Notes: generated by a model from the letters alone, not told the origin. Numbered from the stretch's first letter, positions 33,577-42,566 are shown. The stretch is 58,949 bases of DNA from Clostridiales bacterium (GCA_019423685.1 JAHZAY010000014.1:1-58949); one strand, 5' to 3'. A program made the numbers and translations.

Positions 33577-35424
33577 TTATTCCACGGTGACAGATTTTGC
33601 CAGGTTTCTTGGTTTGTCGACGTCGAGTCCCTTGGCTACGCTGACATAATATCCCATCAGCTGCAACGGAACGACTGCCAAGCTTGCGGTGAAATATGGC
33701 TCTGTCTTGGGAACATAGACTGCAAAATCTACCGTGTCTTCGATGGCGTAGTTGCCAAAACAGGTCAGCCCCATCAGGTAGGCGCCGCGGCTCTTGACTT
33801 CGATCAGGTTGCTGACCGTCTTTTCAAACAGGGCCTGCTGGGTGGCGACGCCGACTACCAGAGTGCCGTCCTCAATCAAGCTGATTGTGCCGTGCTTGAG
33901 CTCACCTGCTGCGTAGGCCTCCGAGTGGATGTAGCTGATTTCCTTCATCTTGAGGCTGCCTTCCAGGCTGATTGCATAGTCCAGTCCTCTTCCGATAAAG
34001 AAGATGTCGTGGGCGTTGGCATATTTGCTGGCAAACCACTGGATGCGCTCTTTGTCTTCCAGAATGCGCTGAATCTTTTCAGGCAGCGCCAACAGCTCGG
34101 TTACCAGCTCATGGTAACGCTTGTCGTCGATGCAGCCGCGCACCTTTGCAAGTTTGGTGGCGAGCAGATATACCGCCGCCAGCTGTGCGCTGTAGGCCTT
34201 GGTGGTGGCCACCGAGATTTCCGGCCCAGCATAGGTGTACAGCAGGTAGTCGCTCTCTCGCGCAACGCTGGAGCCCACTACGTTGACAATGCCCAGCACA
34301 GGTACGCCCTTTTCCTTGGCAAGGCGCAGCGCAGCCAGGCTGTCTGCGGTTTCACCCGACTGGGATACGATGACGACCAGCGAGTTTTTCATCAGTTTCG
34401 GATCGCGGTAGCGGAACTCTGAGGCAAGGTCGGTTTCAACCGGCAGATCGGTCAGTGCTTCGATGACATATTTGGCCGCTGCCCCGACATGGTAGGCCGA
34501 GCCGCAGGCCACAAAGTAGATGCGCTCCAACTGTTTTAACAGGTCGTCGGTGAGCGAGGTGGCGGAGAGGTCGATCTCCTCCTGCTCGTTGAGGTAGGTC
34601 TGGATGGTGTCACGAACCGCCTGGGGCTGCTCATGAATCTCCTTGAGCATAAAGTGGGCATAGCCGCCCTTCTCGGCAGATTCAGCATCCCACTGGATTT
34701 GGGTCGGCTGCTTTTCAATTTCTTCCCGGTCGATGTTGTAGAAGTGGATTTCGTCCTCTTTTAACTGAGCCATCTCGAGGTTGCCGATGTAGTAAACGGT
34801 GCGGGTGCTGTCCAAAATGGCCGGTACATCCGATGCAATATAGCAGCCGTCTGCATTCTTTCCGATAATCAGGGGGCTATCCTTGCGGGCGACGAACAGG
34901 CTGTCTGGGCAGTCACGGAAGATCATTGCAAAGGCATAGGAACCGCGGATGCGCAGCATCGCCCGAGAAATTGCTTCCAGAGGGCTGTTGACCTGTTTGT
35001 AGTAGTAATCGATCAGCTTGACGGCCGCCTCGGTGTCGGTCTGGGAATAGAAGGTATAGCCGGATTTGGAGAGCTTCTCTTTGAGCTCCTGATAGTTTTC
35101 GATGATGCCGTTGTGTACCAGAACAACCGACAGGTCATCGGTGTAGTGCGGATGTGCATTGACTTCGCTAGGCTCGCCGTGAGTGGCCCAGCGGGTGTGT
35201 CCGATGCCGCAGCAGCCGGGAACGGCGCGGCCACCATCGGTCTTGTCAAACAGAGCTTTCAGTCGCCCCTTTGCCTTGACAATGCGGATTTTGCCTCCAG
35301 ATGCATTTTCTTCCCGCACAGCAATGCCGGCCGAGTCATAGCCCCGGTATTCCAGCTTGGACAGGCCCTTTAACAGGATGGGTGCTGCCTGCTTTTTACC
35401 AATGTAACCTGTAATTCCACACAT
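33577..35424 (-). CDS. glmS: Glutamine--fructose-6-phosphate aminotransferase (isomerizing)
   Basis: The 615-residue enzyme makes glucosamine 6-phosphate from fructose 6-phosphate and glutamine, the entry to cell-wall amino sugars. The N-terminal class II amidotransferase begins MCGITGYIGKK (Cys nucleophile after Met removal), with GIGHTRWATHG and VVLVHNGIIENY. Two SIS domains follow (IYFVACGSAYHVG; IVSQSGETADS; FIGRGLDYAISLEGSLKMKEISY), and the C terminus ends PRNLAKSVTVE as in active enzymes. ATG 35424 has AAAGGAG upstream. The glmS ribozyme known from many Firmicutes was looked for in the 135-bp leader and is not there. Confidence 0.97.
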   Translation of the reverse strand: MCGITGYIGKKQAAPILLKGLSKLEYRGYDSAGIAVREENASGGKIRIVKAKGRLKALFDKTDGGRAVPGCCGIGHTRWATHGEPSEVNAHPHYTDDLSVVLVHNGIIENYQELKEKLSKSGYTFYSQTDTEAAVKLIDYYYKQVNSPLEAISRAMLRIRGSYAFAMIFRDCPDSLFVARKDSPLIIGKNADGCYIASDVPAILDSTRTVYYIGNLEMAQLKEDEIHFYNIDREEIEKQPTQIQWDAESAEKGGYAHFMLKEIHEQPQAVRDTIQTYLNEQEEIDLSATSLTDDLLKQLERIYFVACGSAYHVGAAAKYVIEALTDLPVETDLASEFRYRDPKLMKNSLVVIVSQSGETADSLAALRLAKEKGVPVLGIVNVVGSSVARESDYLLYTYAGPEISVATTKAYSAQLAAVYLLATKLAKVRGCIDDKRYHELVTELLALPEKIQRILEDKERIQWFASKYANAHDIFFIGRGLDYAISLEGSLKMKEISYIHSEAYAAGELKHGTISLIEDGTLVVGVATQQALFEKTVSNLIEVKSRGAYLMGLTCFGNYAIEDTVDFAVYVPKTEPYFTASLAVVPLQLMGYYVSVAKGLDVDKPRNLAKSVTVE

Positions 35425-35486
35425 AGCGTATCTCCTTTCCTGCCACAGTGCAAAGGGCTGTGGCGGGCAAATGGGTTTTCTATAGA

Positions 35487-35522
35487 AATCCCGCATCCGA
35501 ACAAAAAGTAAGATGCGGGATT
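35487..35522 (-). terminator. Terminator of proS
   Basis: AATCCCGCATC / GATGCGGGATT stem with T-rich tail on the minus strand, about 40 bp after the proS stop. Confidence 0.75.
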
Positions 35523-35559
35523 GTCGTGACAATTGTTTGGTTTGCAGGGAAGTGGCCGA

Positions 35560-36996
35560 TTAATAGGCTTTGCCCCAGATGACCATTGCTTTTGCAGGTC
35601 TGCCGCAGCAGACGCAGGTATCGGAGAGGTGCTCCTGATCAAACGGAATGCAGCGAGAGGAAACGCCGGCGACCTCTTTGAGTTTTTCTTCGCACTCGGC
35701 ATCGCCGCACCACATGGCCTTGATAAAGCCGTTGTGCTCGTTGGCAGTCTGGATCATCTCGTCGAGAGTGCGGGCAACATAGGTGCGTCTCTCGCGGTTC
35801 TCCAGCGCTTTCTGATACATGCCGTCGTGTACAGCTTGCAGCAGCTCGGTCACTTTGCTTTCCAGTTCATCCAACGAGACAAAGGTCTTTTCGCGGTTGT
35901 CGCGGCGGACCAGTACGCACTGGTTCTTTTCGATATCCTTCGGTCCGATCTCCAGGCGCAGCGGAACGCCCTTCATCTCGTACTGGGCAAACTTCCAACC
36001 AGGAGAGTTGTCGGAGATGTCGATGTCGGTGCGGAACTGTTTGCTCAGCCGTTCCTTGACCTCCTGTGCCTTTTCGATGACGCCCTCTTTGTGCTGGGCA
36101 ACTGGGATGACGATGACCTGAATTGGTGCGATGGCCGGAGGCAGAACCAAACCGTTGTCGTCGCCGTGGGTCATAATGATACCACCAATCAGACGGGTGG
36201 ATACGCCCCAAGAGGTCTGATGTGGGGTTTGAGGTTTGTTCTCGCGGTTCTGGAACTCGATCTCAAAAGCTTTGGCAAAGTTTTGTCCAAAGTAGTGGGA
36301 GGTACCTGCCTGCAAGCTCTTGCCGTCGTGCATCATGGCCTCGATGGTGTAGGTGGATTCAGCGCCGGCAAACTTTTCCGAGTCGGTCTTTTTGCCGCGG
36401 ACAACCGGCATGGCCAGGTCTTTTTCGCAAAAATCTGCGTAGATGTTCAGGATGCGCTCGGTCTCCTCGATGGCATCCTGTGCAGTTTCATGCATGGTGT
36501 GACCTTCCTGCCACAAAAATTCGCGGGTGCGCAGGAAAGGACGGGTGGTTTTTTCCCAGCGCACGACGCTGCACCACTGATTGTAGAGCTTTGGCAGGTC
36601 GCGGTAGGATTTGATGATATTTTTATAATGATCGCAGAAGAGGGTCTCGGAAGTTGGGCGCACGCACAGGCGCTCCTCAAGCTCTTCCGAACCGCCGTAG
36701 GTGACCCAGGCTACTTCTGGGGCAAAGCCCTCGACGTGGTCCTTTTCCTTCTGCAGCAGGCTTTCGGGAATAAAGAGTGGCATGGCGACGTTCTGATGTC
36801 CGGTCTTTTTAAATTCGGCGTCCAGGATGTGCTGGATATTTTCCCAGATAGCATAGCCATAGGGACGGATAATCATGCAGCCTTTGACCGAAGAGTAGTC
36901 GCACAGCTCAGCTTTTTTGACAATATCAGTATACCATTTGGCGAAGTCTACTTCCATCGAAGTGATGTCTTCGACCATCTTTTTATTATCTGCCAT
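35560..36996 (-). CDS. proS: Prolyl-tRNA synthetase (archaeal/eukaryotic-type)
   Basis: The 478-residue class II enzyme is of the shorter type without the INS editing domain. Class II motifs: PLFIPESLL, the motif 2 loop WEKTTRPFLRTREFLWQEGHT, and motif 3 WGVSTRLIGGIIMTHGD. A C-terminal zinc-like domain (CGDAECEEKL; CVCCGRPA) ends in the conserved aromatic KAY. GGAGGAG precedes ATG 36996. Enzymes of this type depend on free-standing deacylases such as the YbaK protein at 23733 to clear mischarged tRNA-Pro. Promoter at 37043-37071. Confidence 0.96.
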   Translation of the reverse strand: MADNKKMVEDITSMEVDFAKWYTDIVKKAELCDYSSVKGCMIIRPYGYAIWENIQHILDAEFKKTGHQNVAMPLFIPESLLQKEKDHVEGFAPEVAWVTYGGSEELEERLCVRPTSETLFCDHYKNIIKSYRDLPKLYNQWCSVVRWEKTTRPFLRTREFLWQEGHTMHETAQDAIEETERILNIYADFCEKDLAMPVVRGKKTDSEKFAGAESTYTIEAMMHDGKSLQAGTSHYFGQNFAKAFEIEFQNRENKPQTPHQTSWGVSTRLIGGIIMTHGDDNGLVLPPAIAPIQVIVIPVAQHKEGVIEKAQEVKERLSKQFRTDIDISDNSPGWKFAQYEMKGVPLRLEIGPKDIEKNQCVLVRRDNREKTFVSLDELESKVTELLQAVHDGMYQKALENRERRTYVARTLDEMIQTANEHNGFIKAMWCGDAECEEKLKEVAGVSSRCIPFDQEHLSDTCVCCGRPAKAMVIWGKAY

Positions 36997-37012
36997 TCTA
37001 ATTTGCTCCTCC

Positions 37013-37246
37013 TTAAAATGATGGGCGGGACTTTTCTGTTTTATTATATTCCCTTCCGGCAGTAAATTCAACAATAATTTTCTTCTTTTCCTTTTCCTTT
37101 GCGGCTTTCTTTACCGCATGAGACGCCATTTTCTGTTGGTGCTGCTGGGAAAGCGACTGCTCTGATCGGGTCAATTGGAGTTTGGCCGCATGCTCTATAT
37201 TCTTGAAAAAGGGCAGCGGCACCGTTGCAGAACTTTTTTTCGTCAC
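37013..37246 (-). CDS. Possible small basic protein, unknown
   Basis: The 77-codon frame from GTG 37246 has GGGAGG 6-8 nt upstream and encodes a Lys/Ala/Gln-rich product (HAVKKAAKEKEKKKIIVEFTAG) lying between the acpP terminator and proS. Against it: the frame contains the proS promoter (37043-37071), there is no promoter of its own after the terminator, and the start is GTG. It could be a truncated relic of a small Lys-rich protein gene. Low confidence. Confidence 0.35.
   Translation of the reverse strand: MTKKSSATVPLPFFKNIEHAAKLQLTRSEQSLSQQHQQKMASHAVKKAAKEKEKKKIIVEFTAGREYNKTEKSRPSF
37043..37071 (-). promoter_or_regulatory. Promoter of proS
   Basis: On the minus strand TTGAAT (37071-37066), 17 bp, TATAAT (37048-37043), 47 nt before the proS ATG. 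Confidence 0.7.
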
Positions 37247-37254
37247 TGATCCTC

Positions 37255-37298
37255 CCAAAAGCAAGAACAGGGAGGGCGTCTGCCCTCCCTGTTCTTGC
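37255..37298 (-). terminator. Terminator of acpP
   Basis: The perfect 17-bp stem GCAAGAACAGGGAGGGC / GCCCTCCCTGTTCTTGC is followed on the minus strand by TTTTGG. Confidence 0.85.
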
Positions 37299-37318
37299 TT
37301 AGTAAAAAGAGAACGCGC

Positions 37319-37552
37319 TTATGCAGCGTGATCCTCGATATATTTGACGATGTCGCCGACGGTCTTGAGGTTTTCAATGTCCTCATCTGGAATCTCAGTG
37401 TCAAATTCTTCTTCCAGGGTCATAACCAGGTCAACAATATCAAGGGAGTCAGCACCCAGATCCTCGATTACCTCCGCATCCTCGGTTACCTGTTCTTCCT
37501 CCAGGTCCAGCTGATCGCAGAGGATCTTCTTTACTTTCTCGAAAACGTCCAT
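37319..37552 (-). CDS. acpP: Acyl carrier protein
   Basis: The 77-residue acidic four-helix protein has the phosphopantetheine attachment serine in DLGADSLDIVDLV (about Ser37). It carries growing acyl chains in fatty acid synthesis. No fab genes are beside it; it is monocistronic, with its own promoter (37634-37663) and a strong terminator, as is common when acpP is unlinked. AAGGAGGGA upstream of the ATG supports the start. Confidence 0.97.
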   Translation of the reverse strand: MDVFEKVKKILCDQLDLEEEQVTEDAEVIEDLGADSLDIVDLVMTLEEEFDTEIPDEDIENLKTVGDIVKYIEDHAA

Positions 37553-37633
37553 TCTTCTCCCTCCTTTCTTTTTCCAGTACAGCGCCCAAAAAGAGACTTA
37601 CACAGACGGGCGCGCTTATCCTATTGCTTATTT

Positions 37634-37663
37634 TTTATAGCACATTCCTTCCGTGTATGTCAA
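37634..37663 (-). promoter_or_regulatory. Promoter of acpP
   Basis: On the minus strand TTGACA (37663-37658), 18 bp, TATAAA (37639-37634). Confidence 0.7.
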
Positions 37664-37754
37664 TATCTAATTCTCTATAAATTTTGATTTGGCTTAACTT
37701 TTTCAAATCTGCCGAAAGAACGGCAGAGGATTTGGACTCTTTGCCGCAGCTGTC

Positions 37755-37783
37755 TTGTCAGCTGTGTCAAGATGTGATACACT
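37755..37783 (+). promoter_or_regulatory. Promoter of aroE-aroK
   Basis: TTGTCA (37755-37760), 17 bp, TACACT (37778-37783). It is divergent from the acpP promoter. Confidence 0.6.
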
Positions 37784-37863
37784 ATTTTTAAGTTTTGTGA
37801 AGATAAACGAAAAGGGAAGGGCGGGTACATCCTGCTCTGTGCAAATATCGAGGAGGCTTTTTT

Positions 37864-38700
37864 ATGAAACACTTTGCGATTTTGGGCTATCCGCTTGGAC
37901 ATACCCTCTCCCCACAGCTGCACCGGCTGTTGGCAAAGGAGATGGGGGAGGAGATCGATTACCAGATCCAGCAGATTCCGCCCCAACAGCTCGACGGCCA
38001 GCTGGATGCCCTCTTTTCGTTGGATGGCTTTAACATCACCATCCCCTATAAAGTGCGCATCATGGACAGCCTTGACGTTGTGGACCGCACCGCCCAAAAT
38101 CACGGAGCAGTCAACGTCGTGGGCCACCTTGCCGACGGCAGAAAATGCGGCTACAACACCGATTGCATCGGATTTGTGCGCACCATGCAGGCGCACGGCG
38201 TGACAATCGGCGGCAGAGCCTGCGTGTTGGGCGCAGGGGGAGTGGGAAGGATGTTTGCCACCGAATGCGCCCTGCGTGGATGTGAAGTCACCATGGCGGT
38301 GCGCTCGGGCAGCATGGAGAAGGCACAGCCGGTGCGCGAACACATCCTCTCGGTTGCCCCGCAGGCGAAGGTTCAGATTGTCGACATCGAATCGCTCAAC
38401 GAGGGCAAGTGCGCCTTTGATCTGATGATCAATGCAACCCCAGTCGGCATGTTCCCGAAGATGGATGCAAGCCCTGTACAGCTGGCAGCGCTGCAAGAGG
38501 TGCAAACACTGTTTGACTGCATCTATAACCCGAAGGTAACGAAACTGATGCAGTTTGGAGAAGAGGCCGGATGCAAGGTGGTTGGCGGTTTGGAGATGCT
38601 GGTCTGGCAGGCTGCCGCAGCACAGGAAATCTGGTTTGGGCGGCAATTTACCGACCAACAGGTCAACTGCGTGACCGAAAAGCTACAAAACACTCTGTAG
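37864..38700 (+). CDS. aroE: Shikimate dehydrogenase
   Basis: The 278-residue enzyme reduces 3-dehydroshikimate with NADPH in the chorismate pathway. Shikimate-binding start GYPLGHTLSPQLH, FNITIPYKVRI with the catalytic Lys (about K66), YNTDCIGFV with catalytic Asp, the Rossmann loop GAGGVGRMFA (about 121-130), and the LMINATPVGMFP and GGLEMLVWQA motifs are all present. AGGAGG at about 37849-37854. It is followed after 34 nt by aroK, the next enzyme in the pathway. Confidence 0.96.
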   Translation: MKHFAILGYPLGHTLSPQLHRLLAKEMGEEIDYQIQQIPPQQLDGQLDALFSLDGFNITIPYKVRIMDSLDVVDRTAQNHGAVNVVGHLADGRKCGYNTDCIGFVRTMQAHGVTIGGRACVLGAGGVGRMFATECALRGCEVTMAVRSGSMEKAQPVREHILSVAPQAKVQIVDIESLNEGKCAFDLMINATPVGMFPKMDASPVQLAALQEVQTLFDCIYNPKVTKLMQFGEEAGCKVVGGLEMLVWQAAAAQEIWFGRQFTDQQVNCVTEKLQNTL

Positions 38701-38734
38701 AAGAAGATCGAAAAAGGAAAGGAAGACGGAGACA

Positions 38735-39262
38735 ATGGCAGTAAATCGCGCCGTGCAGCAGATTTTGCTATGTGGATTTATGGGCTGCGGCAAGACGAGT
38801 GTCGGCCAGGCGCTGGCCTTCCGGCTGCACTGGGACTTTTTGGACACCGATGCGATGATTGAAAAGCGGCAGGGCAGGAGCATCCCGGAGATCTTTTCGC
38901 AGGATGGAGAAGAGGGGTTCCGGCGACTGGAGCAGGAGACAGCGGCCCTGCTGGGCCGTCGCCGCAGAACGGTGGTCTCGACAGGCGGAGGCTTCTTGAC
39001 GCGGGAAGAGACGGTGCGTGCCCTTCGAGAAAACGGTGGGTTTGAGGCGGTTGTCTTTTTGGATTGCAGCTTTGAGACCTGTTATGGACGGATTAAGGAC
39101 AGTGACCGGCCGCTGGTTCGGGCCAATGACCGAGAAGGACTCAAGCAGATCTTTTTAGCAAGACAGGCGCTGTATCGCCGTGCGGCAGATGTTGTGGTGT
39201 CCAATGAAGAACTGGTGAGCCAAACGGTGGAGAGCATTTTGCGGGCTTTGCCAGTGCTGTAG
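38735..39262 (+). CDS. aroK: Shikimate kinase
   Basis: The 175-residue P-loop kinase phosphorylates shikimate at O3. Walker A GFMGCGKTS (about 14-22), the DTDAMIE metal/shikimate motif, STGGGFL and the lid region SDRPLVR are all in place. The order aroE-aroK matches consecutive pathway steps. Length is normal. A terminator follows at 39362, shared with the convergent DedA gene. Confidence 0.96.
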   Translation: MAVNRAVQQILLCGFMGCGKTSVGQALAFRLHWDFLDTDAMIEKRQGRSIPEIFSQDGEEGFRRLEQETAALLGRRRRTVVSTGGGFLTREETVRALRENGGFEAVVFLDCSFETCYGRIKDSDRPLVRANDREGLKQIFLARQALYRRAADVVVSNEELVSQTVESILRALPVL

Positions 39263-39361
39263 AAAAAAAGAGAATCCCTGCGGATGGTAGATGCAAGAGT
39301 CTCCCAAAGGGAGTTTCTCCTGCGTAAAAAGGGACACACGCGACAATATTCTAGCAGAATC

Positions 39362-39397
39362 AAAAGAGGAAAGCCTTTACAGGCTTTCCTCTTTTTT
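39362..39397. terminator. Bidirectional terminator between aroK and the DedA gene
   Basis: The 15-bp stem AAAAGAGGAAAGCCT / AGGCTTTCCTCTTTT has a TTAC loop. It overlaps the last codons of the minus-strand DedA gene. Confidence 0.8.
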
Positions 39398-40033
39398 AGA
39401 ATCGGAAGAATCGGATTGATTTGCTGCGCGATGGCGGCGCACCAGCCAAACAACAGCAAAGATGATGACGGCGGCCACAATAACGATTGCTGCCAGGTGG
39501 GTGTAGCGGTCAAAATAGGGCATCGCCTTTTCCCAGGCAGTTCCCAAAAAGGAACCCACTAGCACCAGAACGGTATTCCATATCGCGCTTCCCAGTGTGG
39601 TCAACAGCAGAAAGGTGGGGAGGGGCATCTTTGCAAATCCGGCGGGAATCGAGATGATGCTGCGCACCAGAGGGATGCACCGGCAGATGAAAACGGCTTT
39701 GCCCTCATAGCGCTTAAACCAACTTTCGGCCTGGGTCACATGCTCAGGACGAAGGTGGGTGATCTGTCCAAAACGTCCGGCAAACAGCCGCTTGAGTCGT
39801 TCGGCCTGAAAGATTCGCCCAAAGGCGTACAGAACAATTGCGCCGATCAACGACCCGGCAGTCGCTGCAAGAATGGCCCCGGGGGCATTCATCGCTGTGC
39901 TGACAGTCAGCGCACCGGCAAAAAGAAGAACGGCTTCGGATGGAATGGGTGGAAAGACGTTTTCAATAAAGATCAAAAGGAAAACGCCCAAATAGCCAAA
40001 TTGGTCGATAAAGGAAAGCATCCATTGCTGCAT
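39377..40033 (-). CDS. DedA family membrane protein (SNARE-associated/VTT)
   Basis: The 218-residue protein shows the DedA layout: FIENVFPPIPSEAVLLFAGAL near the N terminus, the GSLIGAIVLYAFGRIF segment, the conserved FICRCIPLVRSIISIPAGFAKMP (arginine-bearing motif, about 111-133), then two C-terminal membrane helices. DedA proteins are undecaprenyl-phosphate or phospholipid flippases/translocases. The C terminus is a short charged, Ser-rich tail. Monocistronic, with AAGGAG before the ATG. Confidence 0.92.
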   Translation of the reverse strand: MQQWMLSFIDQFGYLGVFLLIFIENVFPPIPSEAVLLFAGALTVSTAMNAPGAILAATAGSLIGAIVLYAFGRIFQAERLKRLFAGRFGQITHLRPEHVTQAESWFKRYEGKAVFICRCIPLVRSIISIPAGFAKMPLPTFLLLTTLGSAIWNTVLVLVGSFLGTAWEKAMPYFDRYTHLAAIVIVAAVIIFAVVWLVRRHRAANQSDSSDSKKEESL

Positions 40034-40190
40034 TGCTGCTTTGCTCCTTCCAAAGGTATGATAATTGATGGGAACTTGGCATTATTATAATCAAACAATT
40101 GCAAAAAATCAAGGCGCAAACAATAAATAATCTGTGTGTATGGGGGCTTTCTATTACAAAAAGATATGGAACACCATAAAAGATAGGTAT

Positions 40191-40219
40191 TTTACAGTTT
40201 GCGCCCATTGCGCTATACT
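40191..40219 (+). promoter_or_regulatory. Promoter of the cupin/aldo-keto reductase operon
   Basis: TTTACA (40191-40196), 17 bp, TATACT (40214-40219). Confidence 0.65.
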
Positions 40220-40273
40220 GAATGTAGAGAACAAATATTTTGGAATCCACCATCAACAAAGGAGTGTTTTTGT

Positions 40274-40711
40274 ATGCGCATCGGCAAAAAGGAAGCGTTT
40301 GATAAAGAAAATATGTTCGGACTTGGCAATCCAAACGATGCCTATGCACGCTATTTCATCGGCCAATCCTATCTGAATCCGCTGACTCAGGCCGGCCAAT
40401 GTCCGGTCTTTCTGGCCAACGTCACCTTTGAGCCTGGGTGCCGGAACAACTGGCACATCCACCACGCAAAAACCGGCGGTGGACAGCTGCTCATCTGCAC
40501 AGCCGGAGAGGGCTGGTATCAGGAGGAAGGCAAACCGGCGGTCAGCCTGACCCCCGGAACCGTCATCACCATCCCGGCCAATGTAAAGCACTGGCATGGC
40601 GCCAAGAAGGACAGTTGGTTCAGCCATATTGCCGTTGAGGTGCCCGGTGAGGAAACGAGCAACGAGTGGTTGGAGCCGGTGGATGACGCAACCTATGCGG
40701 GATTGGAATAA
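40274..40711 (+). CDS. Single-domain cupin protein
   Basis: The 145-residue cupin has metal-binding motif 1 NNWHIHHAKTGGGQLLICTAGEG compressed as W-H-I-H-H...G-G (about 56-75) and motif 2 IPANVKHWHGAKKD (about 100-113). Similar proteins sit with carboxymuconolactone decarboxylases and oxidoreductases and are often annotated as quercetinase-like or detoxification cupins. AAGGAG (40259-40264) fits ATG 40274. It is 10 nt from the aldo/keto reductase gene, so they form an operon, perhaps acting on the same aldehyde or xenobiotic. Confidence 0.88.
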   Translation: MRIGKKEAFDKENMFGLGNPNDAYARYFIGQSYLNPLTQAGQCPVFLANVTFEPGCRNNWHIHHAKTGGGQLLICTAGEGWYQEEGKPAVSLTPGTVITIPANVKHWHGAKKDSWFSHIAVEVPGEETSNEWLEPVDDATYAGLE

Positions 40712-40721
40712 GGAGTAGACC

Positions 40722-41783
40722 ATGCAATACACAAAATTAGGCAATTCGGAATTGACGGTTTCCCGCATCTGTATGGGATGTATGGGCTTTGGCGACCCCA
40801 ACAACGGACAGCACAGCTGGACACTGGATGAGGAACATTCCCGCGAGATTATCCGGCATGGGCTGGAGAGGGGAATCAATTTTTTCGATACCGCCATCGG
40901 CTATCAGAGTGGCACCAGCGAACAGTATCTGGGCAGAGCGATCAAAGACTTTGCCAAACGCGACGAGGTAGTGGTCGCCACAAAATTTTTGCCCCGTACA
41001 GCGCAGGAGATTGATGACGGTGTCACCGGCCAACAGCACATTGAGCGCCTGCTTGATACCAGCCTGCGCAACCTGGGGATGGAGTATGTGGATCTGTACA
41101 TCTACCACATGTGGGACTATCAGACCCCCATCTATGACATTCTGGACGGGTTAAACCGGGTTGTGAAGGCGGGAAAGGTGCGGTATATCGGCATTTCCAA
41201 CTGCTTTGCCTACCAGCTGGCCAAGGCCAATGCCCTGGCGGAAAGAGAAGGTTTTGCCAAGTTTGTCTCCATCCAGGGACATTATAACCTGATCTTCCGG
41301 GAGGAGGAACGGGAGATGGCCAAACTGTGCGCCGAGGACAACATAGCGATGACGCCATACAGTGCCTTAGCGGGCGGCAGACTGTCCAAACACCCGGGTG
41401 AGACCTCCAAGCGGATGGAGGAGGACACCTACGCCCACCTAAAGTATGACGATACTGCCCGGCAGGACGCCGCGATTATCCAGCGGGTGGCACAGGTTGC
41501 ACAAGGGAAAGGCGTCTCGATGACCGAAGTCTCGCTTGCGTGGCTGTTGCGCAAGGTGACGGCTCCTGTTGTGGGCGCGACTAAACTGCAGCAGGTTGAG
41601 GGAATGGCAAAGGCGGTGGAGCTGTCGCTCAGCGCAGAGGAAATGGCCTACCTTGAAGAGCTGTATGTTCCGCACAAACTGGTGGGCGTGATGGCACAGA
41701 ATACCCCTGCGGCCGCAAAGCAGGAGCACGTCTGGAGTACCGGAAACCAGAAGATTGCAGCTGGCCAGAGCGATGCAGAGTGA
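40722..41783 (+). CDS. Aldo/keto reductase
   Basis: The 353-residue NADPH-dependent TIM-barrel oxidoreductase has the catalytic tetrad region INFFDTAIGYQSGTSEQYLG (Asp, Tyr), Lys in VVVATKF (about K87), and His in VDLYIYHMWD. The cofactor loop is TPYSALAGG followed by a C-terminal block PVVGATKLQQVEG. It resembles the YakC/IolS-type AKRs. Coupled with the cupin gene; ended by a terminator at 41806. The substrate is unknown. Confidence 0.93.
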   Translation: MQYTKLGNSELTVSRICMGCMGFGDPNNGQHSWTLDEEHSREIIRHGLERGINFFDTAIGYQSGTSEQYLGRAIKDFAKRDEVVVATKFLPRTAQEIDDGVTGQQHIERLLDTSLRNLGMEYVDLYIYHMWDYQTPIYDILDGLNRVVKAGKVRYIGISNCFAYQLAKANALAEREGFAKFVSIQGHYNLIFREEEREMAKLCAEDNIAMTPYSALAGGRLSKHPGETSKRMEEDTYAHLKYDDTARQDAAIIQRVAQVAQGKGVSMTEVSLAWLLRKVTAPVVGATKLQQVEGMAKAVELSLSAEEMAYLEELYVPHKLVGVMAQNTPAAAKQEHVWSTGNQKIAAGQSDAE

Positions 41784-41805
41784 TGCTGGCGGACACAAAC
41801 CAATC

Positions 41806-41841
41806 AAAAAAGAGGAGTGCAGATCCTGCACTCCTCTTTTT
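41806..41841. terminator. Bidirectional terminator between the aldo/keto reductase and PII-like genes
   Basis: AAAAAGAGGAGTGCAG / CTGCACTCCTCTTTTT with an ATC loop. Confidence 0.85.
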
Positions 41842-41843
41842 GC

Positions 41844-42566
41844 TTATTCGCCAATGCCTAACACATCTTCGATGGGGAAGGATACAACCATCCCATGTGC
41901 TGGAGTTTTAAGTCCGCAGCTTTCACTGATTGCGGCCATCACCGGCGCTTTTTTTTCTTTTGGCACGACAATCAGGATAAATTCCTGCCCCTCCTGCATC
42001 GAGATGCCGAGACGCTGGCTCACCCGTTCGGAATTTCTTCTTCTTCCCTTTAAGATGGTTCCTCCACCAGCACCGGCCGATTTAGCTGCATCCACGACGT
42101 CGTCACTATATCCATTTGCCACAGCAACCCAAATCATGCTGTATCTCGACTTTTCGCACATTTCAGTCATCTCGAATTTCTTCCTTTCCTCCATCTGTTG
42201 CGCTCCTGCGGGAACGCTTTCTTCGTTCAGCATCCGAAAGACGGGACTTTGCATCCCAGTGATAGGAATGGTGAATGCAATTCCTCCTCCACGCTGACGC
42301 AGGGGGATATGCTGTTCCGCTTCAAAAAATAATTCCGGTACCATAAACCGTGGCAGTATGCCTATTGTTATGATGCGGGTTGTACCGCTCAATCCAAAGA
42401 GATCCAACATTTCTGAGGTAGCGGTTCCCTTTCCACGGCATTGATAAAAGATGGGGAGGTGCAGTGCGTCCACCATATTTTCTAGTTTCCGCTCCTCCTC
42501 TTCACGGGTAATAAAGACGAACATCCGGGGCAATAGCTCCCGATTTTCCGACATATCAGGCATCAT
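41844..42566 (-). CDS. Tandem PII-like signalling protein, partner of DUF1538
   Basis: The 240-residue protein appears to contain two PII-like (ferredoxin-fold) domains. The N-terminal one (about 13-110) includes RMFVFITREEEERKLENMV and GIAFTIPITGM; the C-terminal one (about 138-240) includes SMIWVAVANGYSDDVVDAA, the loop-like GAGGGTILKGRRRNSER, and IVVPKEKKAPVMAAI. The second keeps the glycine-rich T-loop/nucleotide segment better. Its start overlaps the stop of the DUF1538 gene by one base (TAATG), implying a stable partnership in which PII senses a nucleotide and gates the membrane protein. Ligand not known. Confidence 0.82.
   Translation of the reverse strand: MMPDMSENRELLPRMFVFITREEEERKLENMVDALHLPIFYQCRGKGTATSEMLDLFGLSGTTRIITIGILPRFMVPELFFEAEQHIPLRQRGGGIAFTIPITGMQSPVFRMLNEESVPAGAQQMEERKKFEMTEMCEKSRYSMIWVAVANGYSDDVVDAAKSAGAGGGTILKGRRRNSERVSQRLGISMQEGQEFILIVVPKEKKAPVMAAISESCGLKTPAHGMVVSFPIEDVLGIGE

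Noticed and set aside
35425..35559. glmS ribozyme upstream of glmS
   Set aside because: The 135-bp leader holds the proS terminator and a Shine-Dalgarno only; none of the conserved ribozyme core segments is present and the space is too short.
35533..37065. 510-codon plus-strand open frame
   Set aside because: Antisense to proS, which has intact class II synthetase motifs.
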